Shown here in pieces: positions 15,287 through 23,600 of a stretch of 26,674 nt of DNA; within the stretch, counting starts at the first letter, position 1, and every line of letters starts with the position of its first letter. Source of the stretch: JBGZEX01 sp041846495 (GTDB lineage Bacteria > Bacteroidota > Bacteroidia > Bacteroidales > Marinifilaceae); NCBI GenBank assembly GCA_041846495.1, contig JBGZEX010000045.1:1-26674 (forward strand). The letters run 5' to 3'. The notes under the pieces are model-generated. The model saw nothing but the letters and a program-made list of their open reading frames with translations. It ran no database searches and was not told the DNA's origin. Position numbers and translations under genes: made by a program.

Positions 15287-16891
15287 ATGAAAAAATTGGA
15301 TTTAAGTATTTACGGAATAACCGGCGTAAAGGATATATATTATAATCCTTCTTATGAAGATTTGTACAAAGACGAATTGAATCCCGCCCTCGAGGGTTAT
15401 GAAAAGGGAATATTGACCGAAAGCGGAGCGGTGAATGTGATGACGGGGATATATACGGGACGTTCGCCCAAGGATAAATTCTGGGTTATGGACGACGTTA
15501 CCCGGGATACCATATGGTGGACATCCGAGGCGTATAAGAACGATAACAAGCCTTTGTCCGAGGAAAGTTGGAAGGTGTTGAAGAAAAAAGCGGCCGATCA
15601 ACTTTCGGGCAAGCGGTTGTATGTGGTGGATGCGTTTTGCGGAGCCAACGTCAATACCCGTATAAAGATAAGATTTATTATGGAAGTGGCATGGCAGGCG
15701 CATTTCGTGAGGAATATGTTTATCCGTCCTACCGAAGAGGAATTGGCGAATTACGGAGAACCCGATTTCGTAGTGCTTACGGCTTCCAAGGCTAAGGTGG
15801 AAAATTATAAGGAGTTGGGATTGAATTCCGAGACCGCCGTAGTTTTTAACCTTACCGATAAGATGCAGATTATCCTGAATACGTGGTATGGGGGAGAGAT
15901 GAAAAAAGGGATGTTCTCTTATATGAATTATCTGCTTCCGCTTAAAGGAATTGCCGCCATGCATTGTTCCGCCAATACGAACGATAAGGACGAAACGGCC
16001 ATATTCTTCGGGTTGTCCGGGACCGGGAAAACCACCCTTTCTACCGATCCGAAGCGAGCACTCATAGGAGATGACGAACACGGATGGGATGACGACGGCA
16101 TATTCAATTTCGAAGGAGGATGCTATGCCAAGGTGATAAATTTGAGTAAGGAAAACGAACCGGATATATATAATGCCATAAAACGGAATGCCCTTCTCGA
16201 AAATGTGACGGTGGATAAGGACGGCAAAATCGATTATGCCGATAAGTCGGTTACCGAGAATACGCGGGTTTCCTATCCTATTTATCATATCGAGAATATT
16301 GTCAAACCCGTGTCCAAAGCCGGACATGCCAAAAAAGTGATATTTCTTTCGGCCGACGCGTTCGGCGTACTTCCTCCCGTTTCGATTTTGACGCCGGAGC
16401 AGACCAAGTATTATTTTCTGTCCGGTTTTACGGCCAAACTGGCGGGTACGGAACGGGGAATCACCGAACCTACACCCACTTTCTCCGCATGTTTCGGAGC
16501 CGCATTCCTTTCGCTCCATCCCACGAAATATGCCGAAGAACTCGTCCGGAAAATGGAAAGGGTGGGAGCCAAGGCCTATCTCGTGAATACGGGATGGAAC
16601 GGAACCGGTAAGCGCATATCCATTAAAGATACCCGGGCGATAATAGATGCTATTTTAGACGGCTCCATCGATAAGGTGCCGACGAAGAAGTTGCCCTATT
16701 TCGATTTCGAAATTCCCACGTCATTGCCCGGGGCGGATACGAAAATACTGGATCCCCGCGATACCTATGCCACTCCTGCCGAATGGGAGGTTAAAGCCCG
16801 GGATTTGGCCGAACGCTTCATGGATAACTTTAAGAAATTCACCGCCAATAAGGAAGGGAAAGCTTTGGTGGCGGCAGGTCCTAAACTCTGA
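15287..16891 (+). CDS. pckA: Phosphoenolpyruvate carboxykinase (ATP)
   Basis: Interconverts oxaloacetate plus ATP with PEP, CO2 and ADP. In anaerobic Bacteroidales it usually runs toward oxaloacetate, fixing CO2 and making ATP on the way to succinate. The 534-residue protein has the substrate motif YTGRSPKDKF starting at residue 57, the PEPCK-specific P-loop GLSGTGKTTL at 242-251, the kinase-2 metal site GDDEHGWDDDG at 261-271, and the late NTGWNGTG. All known catalytic positions seen in these motifs are intact, and the length fits the ATP-dependent family (about 535). It has its own -7 box and is followed by a 210-base gap, so it is likely a single-gene transcript. Confidence 0.97.
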   Translation: MKKLDLSIYGITGVKDIYYNPSYEDLYKDELNPALEGYEKGILTESGAVNVMTGIYTGRSPKDKFWVMDDVTRDTIWWTSEAYKNDNKPLSEESWKVLKKKAADQLSGKRLYVVDAFCGANVNTRIKIRFIMEVAWQAHFVRNMFIRPTEEELANYGEPDFVVLTASKAKVENYKELGLNSETAVVFNLTDKMQIILNTWYGGEMKKGMFSYMNYLLPLKGIAAMHCSANTNDKDETAIFFGLSGTGKTTLSTDPKRALIGDDEHGWDDDGIFNFEGGCYAKVINLSKENEPDIYNAIKRNALLENVTVDKDGKIDYADKSVTENTRVSYPIYHIENIVKPVSKAGHAKKVIFLSADAFGVLPPVSILTPEQTKYYFLSGFTAKLAGTERGITEPTPTFSACFGAAFLSLHPTKYAEELVRKMERVGAKAYLVNTGWNGTGKRISIKDTRAIIDAILDGSIDKVPTKKLPYFDFEIPTSLPGADTKILDPRDTYATPAEWEVKARDLAERFMDNFKKFTANKEGKALVAAGPKL

Positions 16892-16909
16892 TTTGACGAA
16901 AAAAGTTTT

Positions 16910-16950
16910 ACGGCCGGTTATTCGTCGGATATGGGCGAATAGCCGGCCGT
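16910..16950. terminator. Long hairpin after pckA, possible terminator
   Basis: Arms 16910-16924 and 16936-16950 (ACGGCCGGTTATTCG and CGAATAGCCGGCCGT) pair over 15 positions with a single G-T pair and an 11-base loop. There is no T run after it on the plus strand. On the minus strand the outgoing sequence is T-rich (TAAAACTTTTTTC), although no minus-strand gene runs into it. It may end pckA transcripts or protect their 3' ends. Confidence 0.5.
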
Positions 16951-17017
16951 GTGCTTTGTCCGCAAATCCCGGTTTTTCGTAAATGAGAATTATGCGGAAG
17001 GCCGTTTTTTTGTATCG

Positions 17018-17035
17018 TAAATTTGTCTAATTTTG
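17018..17035 (+). promoter_or_regulatory. Two closely spaced -7 boxes for the hydrogenase gene
   Basis: TAAATTTG (17018-17025) and TAATTTTG (17028-17035) each match TAnnTTTG. A TTTG at 17009-17012 lies 15 bases before the second box, slightly closer than the normal -33 spacing. Either would give a leader of about 60-75 bases before the ATG at 17102. The double box is unusual in this window. Confidence 0.5.
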
Positions 17036-17101
17036 CAGCGCCGATTAAAATGTTCCGGCTTTTTCCGGCTGCCGGAATACGGATAGAGAAAAACAAACGA
17101 A

Positions 17102-18517
17102 ATGCTGTACGATAATTATGCAATGCTGAGAAAGAGGGAACTCCTTAAAAGAATAGTGGAGCTCCTGAAGAACGACGAATTGGTGTCGAAGTTGAAATAC
17201 ATTCCCATAGAGATGTGTCCCCGGGACAAACGTCCGGCACGTTGCTGCGTGCATAAAGATCGCTATATTCTCAAACATAAGATTATTTCCATATTGGGTT
17301 TCGAGATTACGGACGAGGAAATCGATTTGATCCATCTTTCGGAATTCGCCCGGATGGCTATGGTGAATAAGAATACGAAGAAGAATATTCTTTCGGTTGT
17401 ACACGAAGCCTGTTCCGCCTGTATACAGTCCCAATACGTGGTGACGAATATGTGTCGCGGATGCGAAGGCCGTCCCTGTATGATGAACTGCCCGAAACAT
17501 GCGATTTCGTTTCAGGCTTCGAGAGCGCATATAAGCGAGCAGGACTGCGTGAATTGCGGACTTTGCCAAAAGGTATGTCCCTATCATGCCATCGTCTATA
17601 CTCCCGTACCCTGTGAAAACGTATGTCCCGTAGGGGCCATAACCAAAGATGAGGACGGAGTGGAGCATATAGACGAATCCAAATGCATATATTGCGGTAA
17701 ATGTATGCAGGCTTGTCCTTACGGGGCCATAATGGAACGTTCTAAAATCATCGATATATACAAGTCTTTGGCCAATCCCCAGCGTAAGATTGTGGCGATT
17801 CCGGCTCCGGCCATATACGGGCAGTTCAATGCTACCGTAGGCCAGGTACTTTCGGCCATCAAGCAGTTGGGTTTCGACGATGTGATAGAGGTGGCGTACG
17901 GAGCCGAGGTTACCATAGCCAATGAGGCGGAGGAACTTAAGGAGAAACTGCATGAAGGCCAGGCTTTCATGACGACTTCTTGCTGCCCTGCCTACGTGGG
18001 TTGGGTGGAGAAACACGCTGCCGCTTTGAAGCCTTTCGTTTCCGGAACCCGTTCGCCCATGGTGTATGCAGCCCGTTATGCCAAGGAAGTTTATCCGGAT
18101 GCCGAGGTCGTTTTCATCGGTCCCTGTCTTGCCAAACGTTACGAAAGCGATAATGTGCCTGAGGTGGATTATGTGATGAGTTTCGAAGAATTAGGAGCTT
18201 TCATGGCCGCTTTCGGAGTGGACCCTTCGCAATGCAGCGAAAAGACTTTGAACGAAAAGGTTACCAAGTTCGGAAGAGGGTTTGCACAGGCAGCGGGGGT
18301 GCGCGATGCCGTGGTGAATACCGCCGGTACGGATTTTTCTACGGTTACTTTCGAGGGGTTGGATAAGACCAATCAGAACCAGCTCAAGGCGATGGTGCGA
18401 AAACCGGCCGCTCAATTCGTAGAGGTTATGGCTTGCGAGGGAGGATGCGTAAACGGGCCTTGTTCCTTGGCTCCCCTTACTTTGGCAAAGCGCCAGCTTA
18501 AGAAGGTGCTCCAATGA
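17102..18517 (+). CDS. Monomeric [FeFe]-hydrogenase, group B
   Basis: Catalyses reversible H2 formation, here probably disposing of fermentation electrons in the cytoplasm; no membrane segment or signal peptide is seen. Iron-sulfur ligands are plentiful: CRGCEGRPCMMNCP (118-131), CVNCGLCQKVCP (149-160) and CIYCGKCMQACP (195-206), with an extra CENVCP at 171-176. The H-cluster motifs are L1 TTSCCPAY (291-298), L2 IGPCLAK (339-345) and L3 MACEGGCVNGPC (443-454). The GPC ending of L3, instead of GGGQP, marks group B (TIGR04105-like) rather than the well-studied group A. Cluster-binding cysteines and the proton-relay Cys are all present. The HydEFG maturases, needed for activity, are not in the window. 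The gene ends at 18517, but repeats of its 3' end follow. Confidence 0.93.
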   Translation: MLYDNYAMLRKRELLKRIVELLKNDELVSKLKYIPIEMCPRDKRPARCCVHKDRYILKHKIISILGFEITDEEIDLIHLSEFARMAMVNKNTKKNILSVVHEACSACIQSQYVVTNMCRGCEGRPCMMNCPKHAISFQASRAHISEQDCVNCGLCQKVCPYHAIVYTPVPCENVCPVGAITKDEDGVEHIDESKCIYCGKCMQACPYGAIMERSKIIDIYKSLANPQRKIVAIPAPAIYGQFNATVGQVLSAIKQLGFDDVIEVAYGAEVTIANEAEELKEKLHEGQAFMTTSCCPAYVGWVEKHAAALKPFVSGTRSPMVYAARYAKEVYPDAEVVFIGPCLAKRYESDNVPEVDYVMSFEELGAFMAAFGVDPSQCSEKTLNEKVTKFGRGFAQAAGVRDAVVNTAGTDFSTVTFEGLDKTNQNQLKAMVRKPAAQFVEVMACEGGCVNGPCSLAPLTLAKRQLKKVLQ

Positions 18518-18652
18518 GATTTGGTCACCGTAGATGTAACAGGAGCTGCCGCTAAAACGCTTAAGAAGGTGCTCCGATGAGATTTAAGGCCGTCGGCCCC
18601 GAAAACCTCCAATCCGTTTTCCGGACTTAAGGAAGTATTTTCGAATGAGATT
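18496..18652 (+). repeat. Three-copy direct repeat starting in the 3' end of the hydrogenase gene
   Basis: Copy 1 (18496-18522) includes the last codons and TGA of the hydrogenase gene. Copy 2 (18559-18585) is identical over 26 of 27 bases. Copy 3 (about 18625-18652) is diverged but recognisable (CTTAAGGAAG, then AATGAGATT). The spacings are 63 and 66 bases, both multiples of three, so all copies are in one frame: LKKVLQ-stop, LKKVLR-stop, LKEVFSNE. The frame stays open between these TGA codons and from the second one to a TAA at 18725-18727. The 18518-18723 gap holds nothing else I recognise besides the terminator at its end. Confidence 0.8.
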
Positions 18653-18714
18653 CGAGACAGTCTTAAGGCTGTCGGAAGGGATTTTAAGATATCCGTTTCC
18701 GGTTCGAAGTTGTC

Positions 18715-18740
18715 GGCAGGAATTTAAGCCTGCCTTTTTT
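18715..18740 (+). terminator. Intrinsic terminator after the hydrogenase unit
   Basis: GGCAGG (18715-18720), an 8-base loop, CCTGCC (18729-18734), then T6 (18735-18740). It lies over the last codons of rlmD on the opposite strand. It is about 200 bases beyond the hydrogenase stop, so the repeat tract is probably transcribed. Confidence 0.75.
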
Positions 18741-20133
18741 CGAGGCATAGAATGTTTTCCACATGGTGGGTGTGGGGGAACATATCTACGGGTTGTACGG
18801 AAACGACGGCGTATTCCGCTTTCATCATCGCTACGTCCCGTGCTTGGGTGGCCGAATTGCAGCTGACGTATATGATTTTTTCCGGAGCGGCGGCGATAAC
18901 GGCTTTTACGACGTCTTCGTGCATTCCCGCCCGGGGCGGGTCGGTTATGACGAGGTCGGGTCGGCCGTTGAGACGGATGAATTCTTCGTTCAATACTTCT
19001 TTCATATCTCCGGCGTAAAATACCGTATTGGAGATTCCGTTGATTTTCGAGTTCGTACGGGCATCTTTGACCGCATCCTCTACGTATTCGATACCTACCA
19101 CTTTGGCGGCCGAACGGGCGATGAAATTGGCTATGGTTCCCGTGCCCGTATACAGGTCGTAAACCGTTTCCCCTCCTTTGAGACCGGCCATTTCCCTTAC
19201 GGACGAATACAGTCGCAAGGCTTGTGCGGAATTCGTCTGGTAAAAAGATTTGGGGCCGATTCGGAATTTCAGGTCTTCCATGGTTTCGTATATGCAGTCT
19301 CCCGATTTATAGGGAAGAATGTCCAAATCGGCTATGGTGTCGTTGGCCTTGGGATTGATAACGTACATAAGGGAGGTTATGGAGGGGAACTCCCGGAGCA
19401 AAGCATCTAACAAGGCTTCTCTTTTCTCCCGCTCTTCGTGATGGAAAGCGAGGATGACCATGATATCTCCCGTCTCGGATATGCGAATGACGAGGGTTCT
19501 GAGGAATCCCGTTTTATTCCTGATGTTGTGGAATGAAAGTCCGTGAGCCATGGCATAATCCCGGATGAAATTCCGGATTTCGTTAGAAGGGGCCTCCTGA
19601 AGATGGCATTGGGAGATATCCACCACTTTGTCGAATAATCCCGGCACGTGGAAACCCAAGGCGGGACCGCGTTCGATGGATACGCCTTCGGCAATCTCTT
19701 CCGGACTGAGATAGCGTTTTTCGGAAAAGGTGAACTCCAGTTTGTTGCGGTAGCGGAATATCTTTTCGGCTCCGATAATGGGACGTATGCCTTTCAATTC
19801 GATTTTACCGAGACGTTCGAGGTTGTCGATGACTTCCCGTTGCTTGTATTCCAATTGTTTGGCATAGGGGAGATGTTGCCATTTGCAGCCTCCGCATATT
19901 CCGAAATGGATGCATGGGGGAACGACCCTCAACTCCGAAAACTTCCGGAATCCGGCGACATAGCCTTCCATGAAGTTTTTCCGTTTCCGGGTTATCTGTA
20001 CGTCTACGATATCTCCCGGAACCGTGTTCGGGACGAATATCACTTTTTCGTCCGCATAGCCGAGGGATTTTCCCTCGGCTGCTACTTTTACAATCTCGAT
20101 GTTTTCCAAAAAAGGCTTGTTTCTTCTTCCCAT
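18724..20133 (-). CDS. rlmD: 23S rRNA (uracil-C5)-methyltransferase, RlmD/RumA family
   Basis: A SAM-dependent RNA m5U methyltransferase; family members modify U1939 (RlmD) or other 23S uridines. The N-terminal 60 residues form a TRAM RNA-binding domain. Cys74, Cys80 and Cys83 (in CIHFGICGGCKWQHL) with Cys176 are the expected [4Fe-4S] ligands of RlmD. The methyltransferase domain shows FYQTNSAQA (298-306), DLYTGTGT (326-333) for SAM binding, DPPR (398-401), and the catalytic Cys425 in VSCNSATQARD. At 469 residues the length is normal. Which uridine is modified cannot be told, because some relatives have RlmC or dual specificity. It follows the sirtuin gene by 10 bases and is probably the last gene of the valS operon. 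Confidence 0.92.
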   Translation of the reverse strand: MGRRNKPFLENIEIVKVAAEGKSLGYADEKVIFVPNTVPGDIVDVQITRKRKNFMEGYVAGFRKFSELRVVPPCIHFGICGGCKWQHLPYAKQLEYKQREVIDNLERLGKIELKGIRPIIGAEKIFRYRNKLEFTFSEKRYLSPEEIAEGVSIERGPALGFHVPGLFDKVVDISQCHLQEAPSNEIRNFIRDYAMAHGLSFHNIRNKTGFLRTLVIRISETGDIMVILAFHHEEREKREALLDALLREFPSITSLMYVINPKANDTIADLDILPYKSGDCIYETMEDLKFRIGPKSFYQTNSAQALRLYSSVREMAGLKGGETVYDLYTGTGTIANFIARSAAKVVGIEYVEDAVKDARTNSKINGISNTVFYAGDMKEVLNEEFIRLNGRPDLVITDPPRAGMHEDVVKAVIAAAPEKIIYVSCNSATQARDVAMMKAEYAVVSVQPVDMFPHTHHVENILCLEKRQA

Positions 20134-20143
20134 AATCCGGATG

Positions 20144-20827
20144 TTAGAGGAATAGCTCCCGCTTTAGAATCTCCACCCCTTCGGATGCCTTTTTCTCGAT
20201 GAGCCGGATACCTCTTCCTTTTGCGACGGAGGGTATGCGGGGATCGATGAGGTAGATGGCAGAGCCGGCCGGAGCGTAGTTTATGAGCCCTGCGGCGGGA
20301 TATACGGCGAGAGAGGTGCCGATGATTACCAAAATATCGGTGCGGCCGATGATTTCCCCGGCTTTCGATATATTGGGAACGGCTTCTCCGAACCATACGA
20401 TATGGGGACGGAGCAACGAGCCGTCTTCGGCTTTTTCCCCTAATTTCAATTCCCATCCTTCGAGATCGTATATCAGATCCGGAGATGCGGAACTTCTCAC
20501 TTTCTTCAATTCCCCGTGAAGATGGAGCACATCGGTGCTCCCGGCCCTTTCGTGGAGGTCGTCCACATTTTGGGTGATGACGGTGACATCGTATTTCCGC
20601 TCCAATTCCGCAATTCCGTAATGCCCTTTGTTGGGTCGGGCTTCGTAGAGCTGACGGCGGCGTTCGTTATAGAAGTTGTTTACGAGTTCGGGATTCCGTT
20701 CCCAGGCTTCGGGAGTGCAGACATCTTCGATACGATAGTTCTCCCATAATCCGTCGCTGTCCCTGAAGGTTTTTATTCCGCTTTCGGCGCTCATGCCGGC
20801 GCCGCTTAATACGACGATTTTTTTCAT
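20144..20827 (-). CDS. cobB: NAD-dependent protein deacylase, zinc-less class III sirtuin
   Basis: Removes acyl groups from lysines with NAD. The 227-residue protein has GAGMSAESGI (9-18), the QNVD box (86-89), catalytic His104 in HLHGE, VWFGE (144-148) and GTSL (170-173). Tyr53 and Arg56 (FYNERRR) are the pair that marks SIRT5-like class III enzymes, so desuccinylase or demalonylase activity is possible. The zinc-binding module between about 105 and 140 contains no cysteine at all; the only Cys is residue 37. The first Cys pair of E. coli CobB corresponds to the SS in KVRSSASP here. Related Bacteroidota sirtuins appear to share this. It starts three bases after the valS stop, suggesting co-expression. 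Confidence 0.92.
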   Translation of the reverse strand: MKKIVVLSGAGMSAESGIKTFRDSDGLWENYRIEDVCTPEAWERNPELVNNFYNERRRQLYEARPNKGHYGIAELERKYDVTVITQNVDDLHERAGSTDVLHLHGELKKVRSSASPDLIYDLEGWELKLGEKAEDGSLLRPHIVWFGEAVPNISKAGEIIGRTDILVIIGTSLAVYPAAGLINYAPAGSAIYLIDPRIPSVAKGRGIRLIEKKASEGVEILKRELFL

Positions 20828-20830
20828 TTT

Positions 20831-23449
20831 CTATAATTTGGAAAGTTGTAGTATGAGGGCGTTGATTTTGGCCTCCGCATCCGTTTTCTTCTTCCTCTCG
20901 TTTTCCACCACTTGGACGGGAGCGCCGGAAACGAATTTCTCGTTTCCGAGTTTTTTCATCACCGAGTTTAAAAATCCTCGGGTATAGACGAGTTCGTTTT
21001 CCAATTTGGTACGGAGTTCCGAAGTATCGGTACGGTTTTCCATGGGGAGGAAATACTCCACCGTATTGCTTATGAAACCGGGACACGATACCGGACGGGA
21101 TTTTATATTTTCTATTGAAGCCGTATTGCCCATTTTACGGATTACGGCCTCCCATGAGGCGGGATGTCGGGGATTTTCGCATAACTGCAATACGACGGGG
21201 GCCTTGAATGGAATATTGTTTTCTTTACGGATATTCCGGATACCCACGATAATATCCTTTACGTTTTCCATTTCTTCGATTAGGGTTTTGTCGTACGTAT
21301 TCTTATAGGCGATTTCGGTAATCATAATGCTTTCTCCCGTTTTCCTTTCTCGAAGACTTTGCCATATCTCTTCGGATATGAAAGGCATGAAAGGGTGGAG
21401 GAGTTGGAGCATATACTCGAATATGTCGATGACGGCCTCGTAGGTTTTGCGGTCGACGGGAGCTTTGTATTCGGGTTTTACGATTTCCAGGAACCATGAG
21501 GAGAATTCGTCTTTGAATCCCGTATATACGTTCATAAGGGCTTCGGATATGCGATATTGCCGGAAGTTGGAGTTGAGAGTTTCCGTGAGTTCTCCCAATT
21601 TATGGGTAAACCATTTTACGGCCGAGGCGGAATGTTCCGGCTGAGGAATGTCGGCTGTTTCCCAAGAGGCTACCAAACGGTAGGCATTCCATATTTTCGT
21701 CGTGAAATTCCGTCCCTGTTCGGGTAGACTTTCGTCGAAGAGAAGGTCGCCGCCGGCGGGCGAACACAGCAGCATGCCGACTCTTACGCCGTCGGCTCCG
21801 TATTTGTCTATGAGTTCGATAGGGTCGGGGGAATTGCCTAAGGATTTCGACATCTTCCGGCGGAGTTTGTCCCTTACGATTCCCGTGAGATACACATTGG
21901 AAAAGGGTTTTTCGCCTTTGTACTCGTATCCGGCCACGATCATCCGGGCTATCCAGAAGAAGAGGATATCCGGGGCCGACACTAAGTCGTCGGTGGGGTA
22001 GTAGTACCGGATTTCTTCGTTTTCGGGATTATTGATACCGTCGAATACCGATATGGGCCACAGCCATGAGGAGAACCATGTATCCAAGCAGTCCTCGTCC
22101 TGTCGGAGTTCTTCCGGATTGAGACGGATGCCGTATTCTTCGGCAGCTAAGTCTGCGGCTTCTTCCCGAGAAGCGGCTACGACGAATTTATTGGAATCCG
22201 GGAGATAGTATGCCGGGATCCGGTGTCCCCACCATAGTTGGCGACTGACACACCAGTCTTTTACGTTTTCCATCCAGTGCCGGTAAGTATTTTTGTATTT
22301 GGCCGGAGTGAGGAGGATTTCGTCGCTCATGACGGCATCGAGAGCGGGTTTCGTGAGTTCCTGCATTTTCAGGAACCACTGCATGGACAGTTTGGGTTCG
22401 ATAACGGCGTCGGTGCGTTCGGAATATCCTACTTTGTTGTTATAGTCCTCGATTTTCACTATATTTCCCCTTTTCTCGAGTTCGGGGATTATGGCTTTTC
22501 TGACATCGAACCGGTCCATTCCGGTAAAAAATCCCGCTTCTTCGTTCATCGTTCCGTCGGGATTGAAGATATTTACGGATTCGAGTCCGTGCCGGTAGCC
22601 GATTTCGTAGTCGTTTATATCGTGTGCGGGGGTTATCTTCAGGGCTCCCGTTCCGAACTCCCTGTCCACGTAAGCGTCTTTGATAATCGGAATCTCCCGG
22701 TTTACGATGGGTACGACGCAGTGTTTGCCCGTGAGATGCCCGTAGCGTTCGTCTTCGGGATGGACGCATACGGCCGTGTCGCCCAATATGGTTTCGGGAC
22801 GGGTGGTGGCGATTACGATGTATTCGTCGCTTTCTTTTATTTTATATCTCAGATAATAAAGTTTGCTTTTTTCTTCCTTGTAAACGACTTCTTCGTCGGA
22901 AACGGCGGTTTGTGCGGCCGGATCCCAATTCACCATACGCACGCCCTTATATATGTAACCCTTGCGGTAGAGATCGATGAATACTTTGACAACGGATTCC
23001 GAGCGGGTTTTATCCATGGTGAAACAGGTACGTTCCCAATCGCAGGAGGCTCCTATGCGTTTGAGTTGTTCCAATATGATGCCTCCGTGCTTTTCCGTCC
23101 ATTCCCATGCGTGCCGGAGGAAGGCTTCCCGGCCGATATCGTTTTTGCTCAGACCTTCGGCTTTGAGTTTGGCCACCACCTTGGCTTCCGTCGCAATGGA
23201 GGCATGGTCGGTTCCGGGTACCCAGCAGGCGTTTTTCCCTTCCAACCGGGCGCGCCTTACGAGCACGTCCTGAATCGTATTGTTGAGCATATGTCCCATA
23301 TGCAGGATTCCCGTAACATTGGGAGGCGGTATGATTAGGGTATAGGGTTTCCGTTTTTTATCGGGCTCGGAGTGGAAAAAGCCCATCCGCATCCAATAGT
23401 CGTACCACTTCTTTTCACTGCTTCGAGGGTCGTAAGTTGTTGCTTTCAT
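20831..23449 (-). CDS. valS: Valine--tRNA ligase
   Basis: Charges tRNA-Val; class I enzyme with an editing domain against threonine. The HMGH form of HIGH is at residues 50-53 (PPNVTGILHMGHML) and KMSKS is at 532-536. The CP1 editing region between them includes ATTRPETILGDTAVCVHPED. The DWCVSRQLWWGHRIPAYY block and the C-terminal anticodon-binding and coiled-coil arm (ending KTDAEAKINALILQLSKL) are present. At 872 residues it has the normal length. It leads a tight operon with the sirtuin and rlmD genes. No exact TAnnTTTG box lies in the 151-base gap upstream, which holds the terminator of the previous operon, so its promoter was not identified. Confidence 0.97.
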   Translation of the reverse strand: MKATTYDPRSSEKKWYDYWMRMGFFHSEPDKKRKPYTLIIPPPNVTGILHMGHMLNNTIQDVLVRRARLEGKNACWVPGTDHASIATEAKVVAKLKAEGLSKNDIGREAFLRHAWEWTEKHGGIILEQLKRIGASCDWERTCFTMDKTRSESVVKVFIDLYRKGYIYKGVRMVNWDPAAQTAVSDEEVVYKEEKSKLYYLRYKIKESDEYIVIATTRPETILGDTAVCVHPEDERYGHLTGKHCVVPIVNREIPIIKDAYVDREFGTGALKITPAHDINDYEIGYRHGLESVNIFNPDGTMNEEAGFFTGMDRFDVRKAIIPELEKRGNIVKIEDYNNKVGYSERTDAVIEPKLSMQWFLKMQELTKPALDAVMSDEILLTPAKYKNTYRHWMENVKDWCVSRQLWWGHRIPAYYLPDSNKFVVAASREEAADLAAEEYGIRLNPEELRQDEDCLDTWFSSWLWPISVFDGINNPENEEIRYYYPTDDLVSAPDILFFWIARMIVAGYEYKGEKPFSNVYLTGIVRDKLRRKMSKSLGNSPDPIELIDKYGADGVRVGMLLCSPAGGDLLFDESLPEQGRNFTTKIWNAYRLVASWETADIPQPEHSASAVKWFTHKLGELTETLNSNFRQYRISEALMNVYTGFKDEFSSWFLEIVKPEYKAPVDRKTYEAVIDIFEYMLQLLHPFMPFISEEIWQSLRERKTGESIMITEIAYKNTYDKTLIEEMENVKDIIVGIRNIRKENNIPFKAPVVLQLCENPRHPASWEAVIRKMGNTASIENIKSRPVSCPGFISNTVEYFLPMENRTDTSELRTKLENELVYTRGFLNSVMKKLGNEKFVSGAPVQVVENERKKKTDAEAKINALILQLSKL

Positions 23450-23468
23450 GAGAAAATATCTTTATTGT

Positions 23469-23504
23469 AAAAAGGCTGCCCGAAAAGTCCCGAAGACTTT
23501 GCAG
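23469..23504 (-). terminator. Intrinsic terminator of the M23-merR-nif3-zinc ribbon operon
   Basis: On the minus strand: CTGC, AAAGTC, a TTCGG loop, GACTTT, a four-base bulge, GCAG, then CC and T5. The stem is stabilised by a UUCG-type loop. It lies between the zinc-ribbon gene and valS, both on the minus strand, so it separates the two operons. Confidence 0.75.
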
Positions 23505-23600
23505 ACAACCTCGGTTTCTATATGATGCCGGTGCCGGTAAATGGAGGCGACAACGATATTCGATCGGAAATTCGGTCGAATGCTTCCGGTCTTCTCTTCG

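Noticed and set aside
15302..16519. 405-codon open frame antisense to pckA
   Set aside because: No recognisable domain, fully inside a well-conserved gene; stop-poor antisense frames arise from codon usage here, as also opposite the hydrogenase (17045-18016), pdxS (13612-14622) and valS (22238-23338).
17518..18517. Hydrogenase gene read with TGA as selenocysteine or Trp
   Set aside because: All H-cluster motifs are complete before the first TGA, Trp is encoded by TGG, and TGA is the normal stop of several genes here; no selenocysteine insertion hairpin was evident.
18518..18727. CRISPR-like array after the hydrogenase gene
   Set aside because: Only three copies, the third strongly diverged, and the first copy is coding sequence; the repeat includes the gene's stop codon and the spacing is codon-phased.
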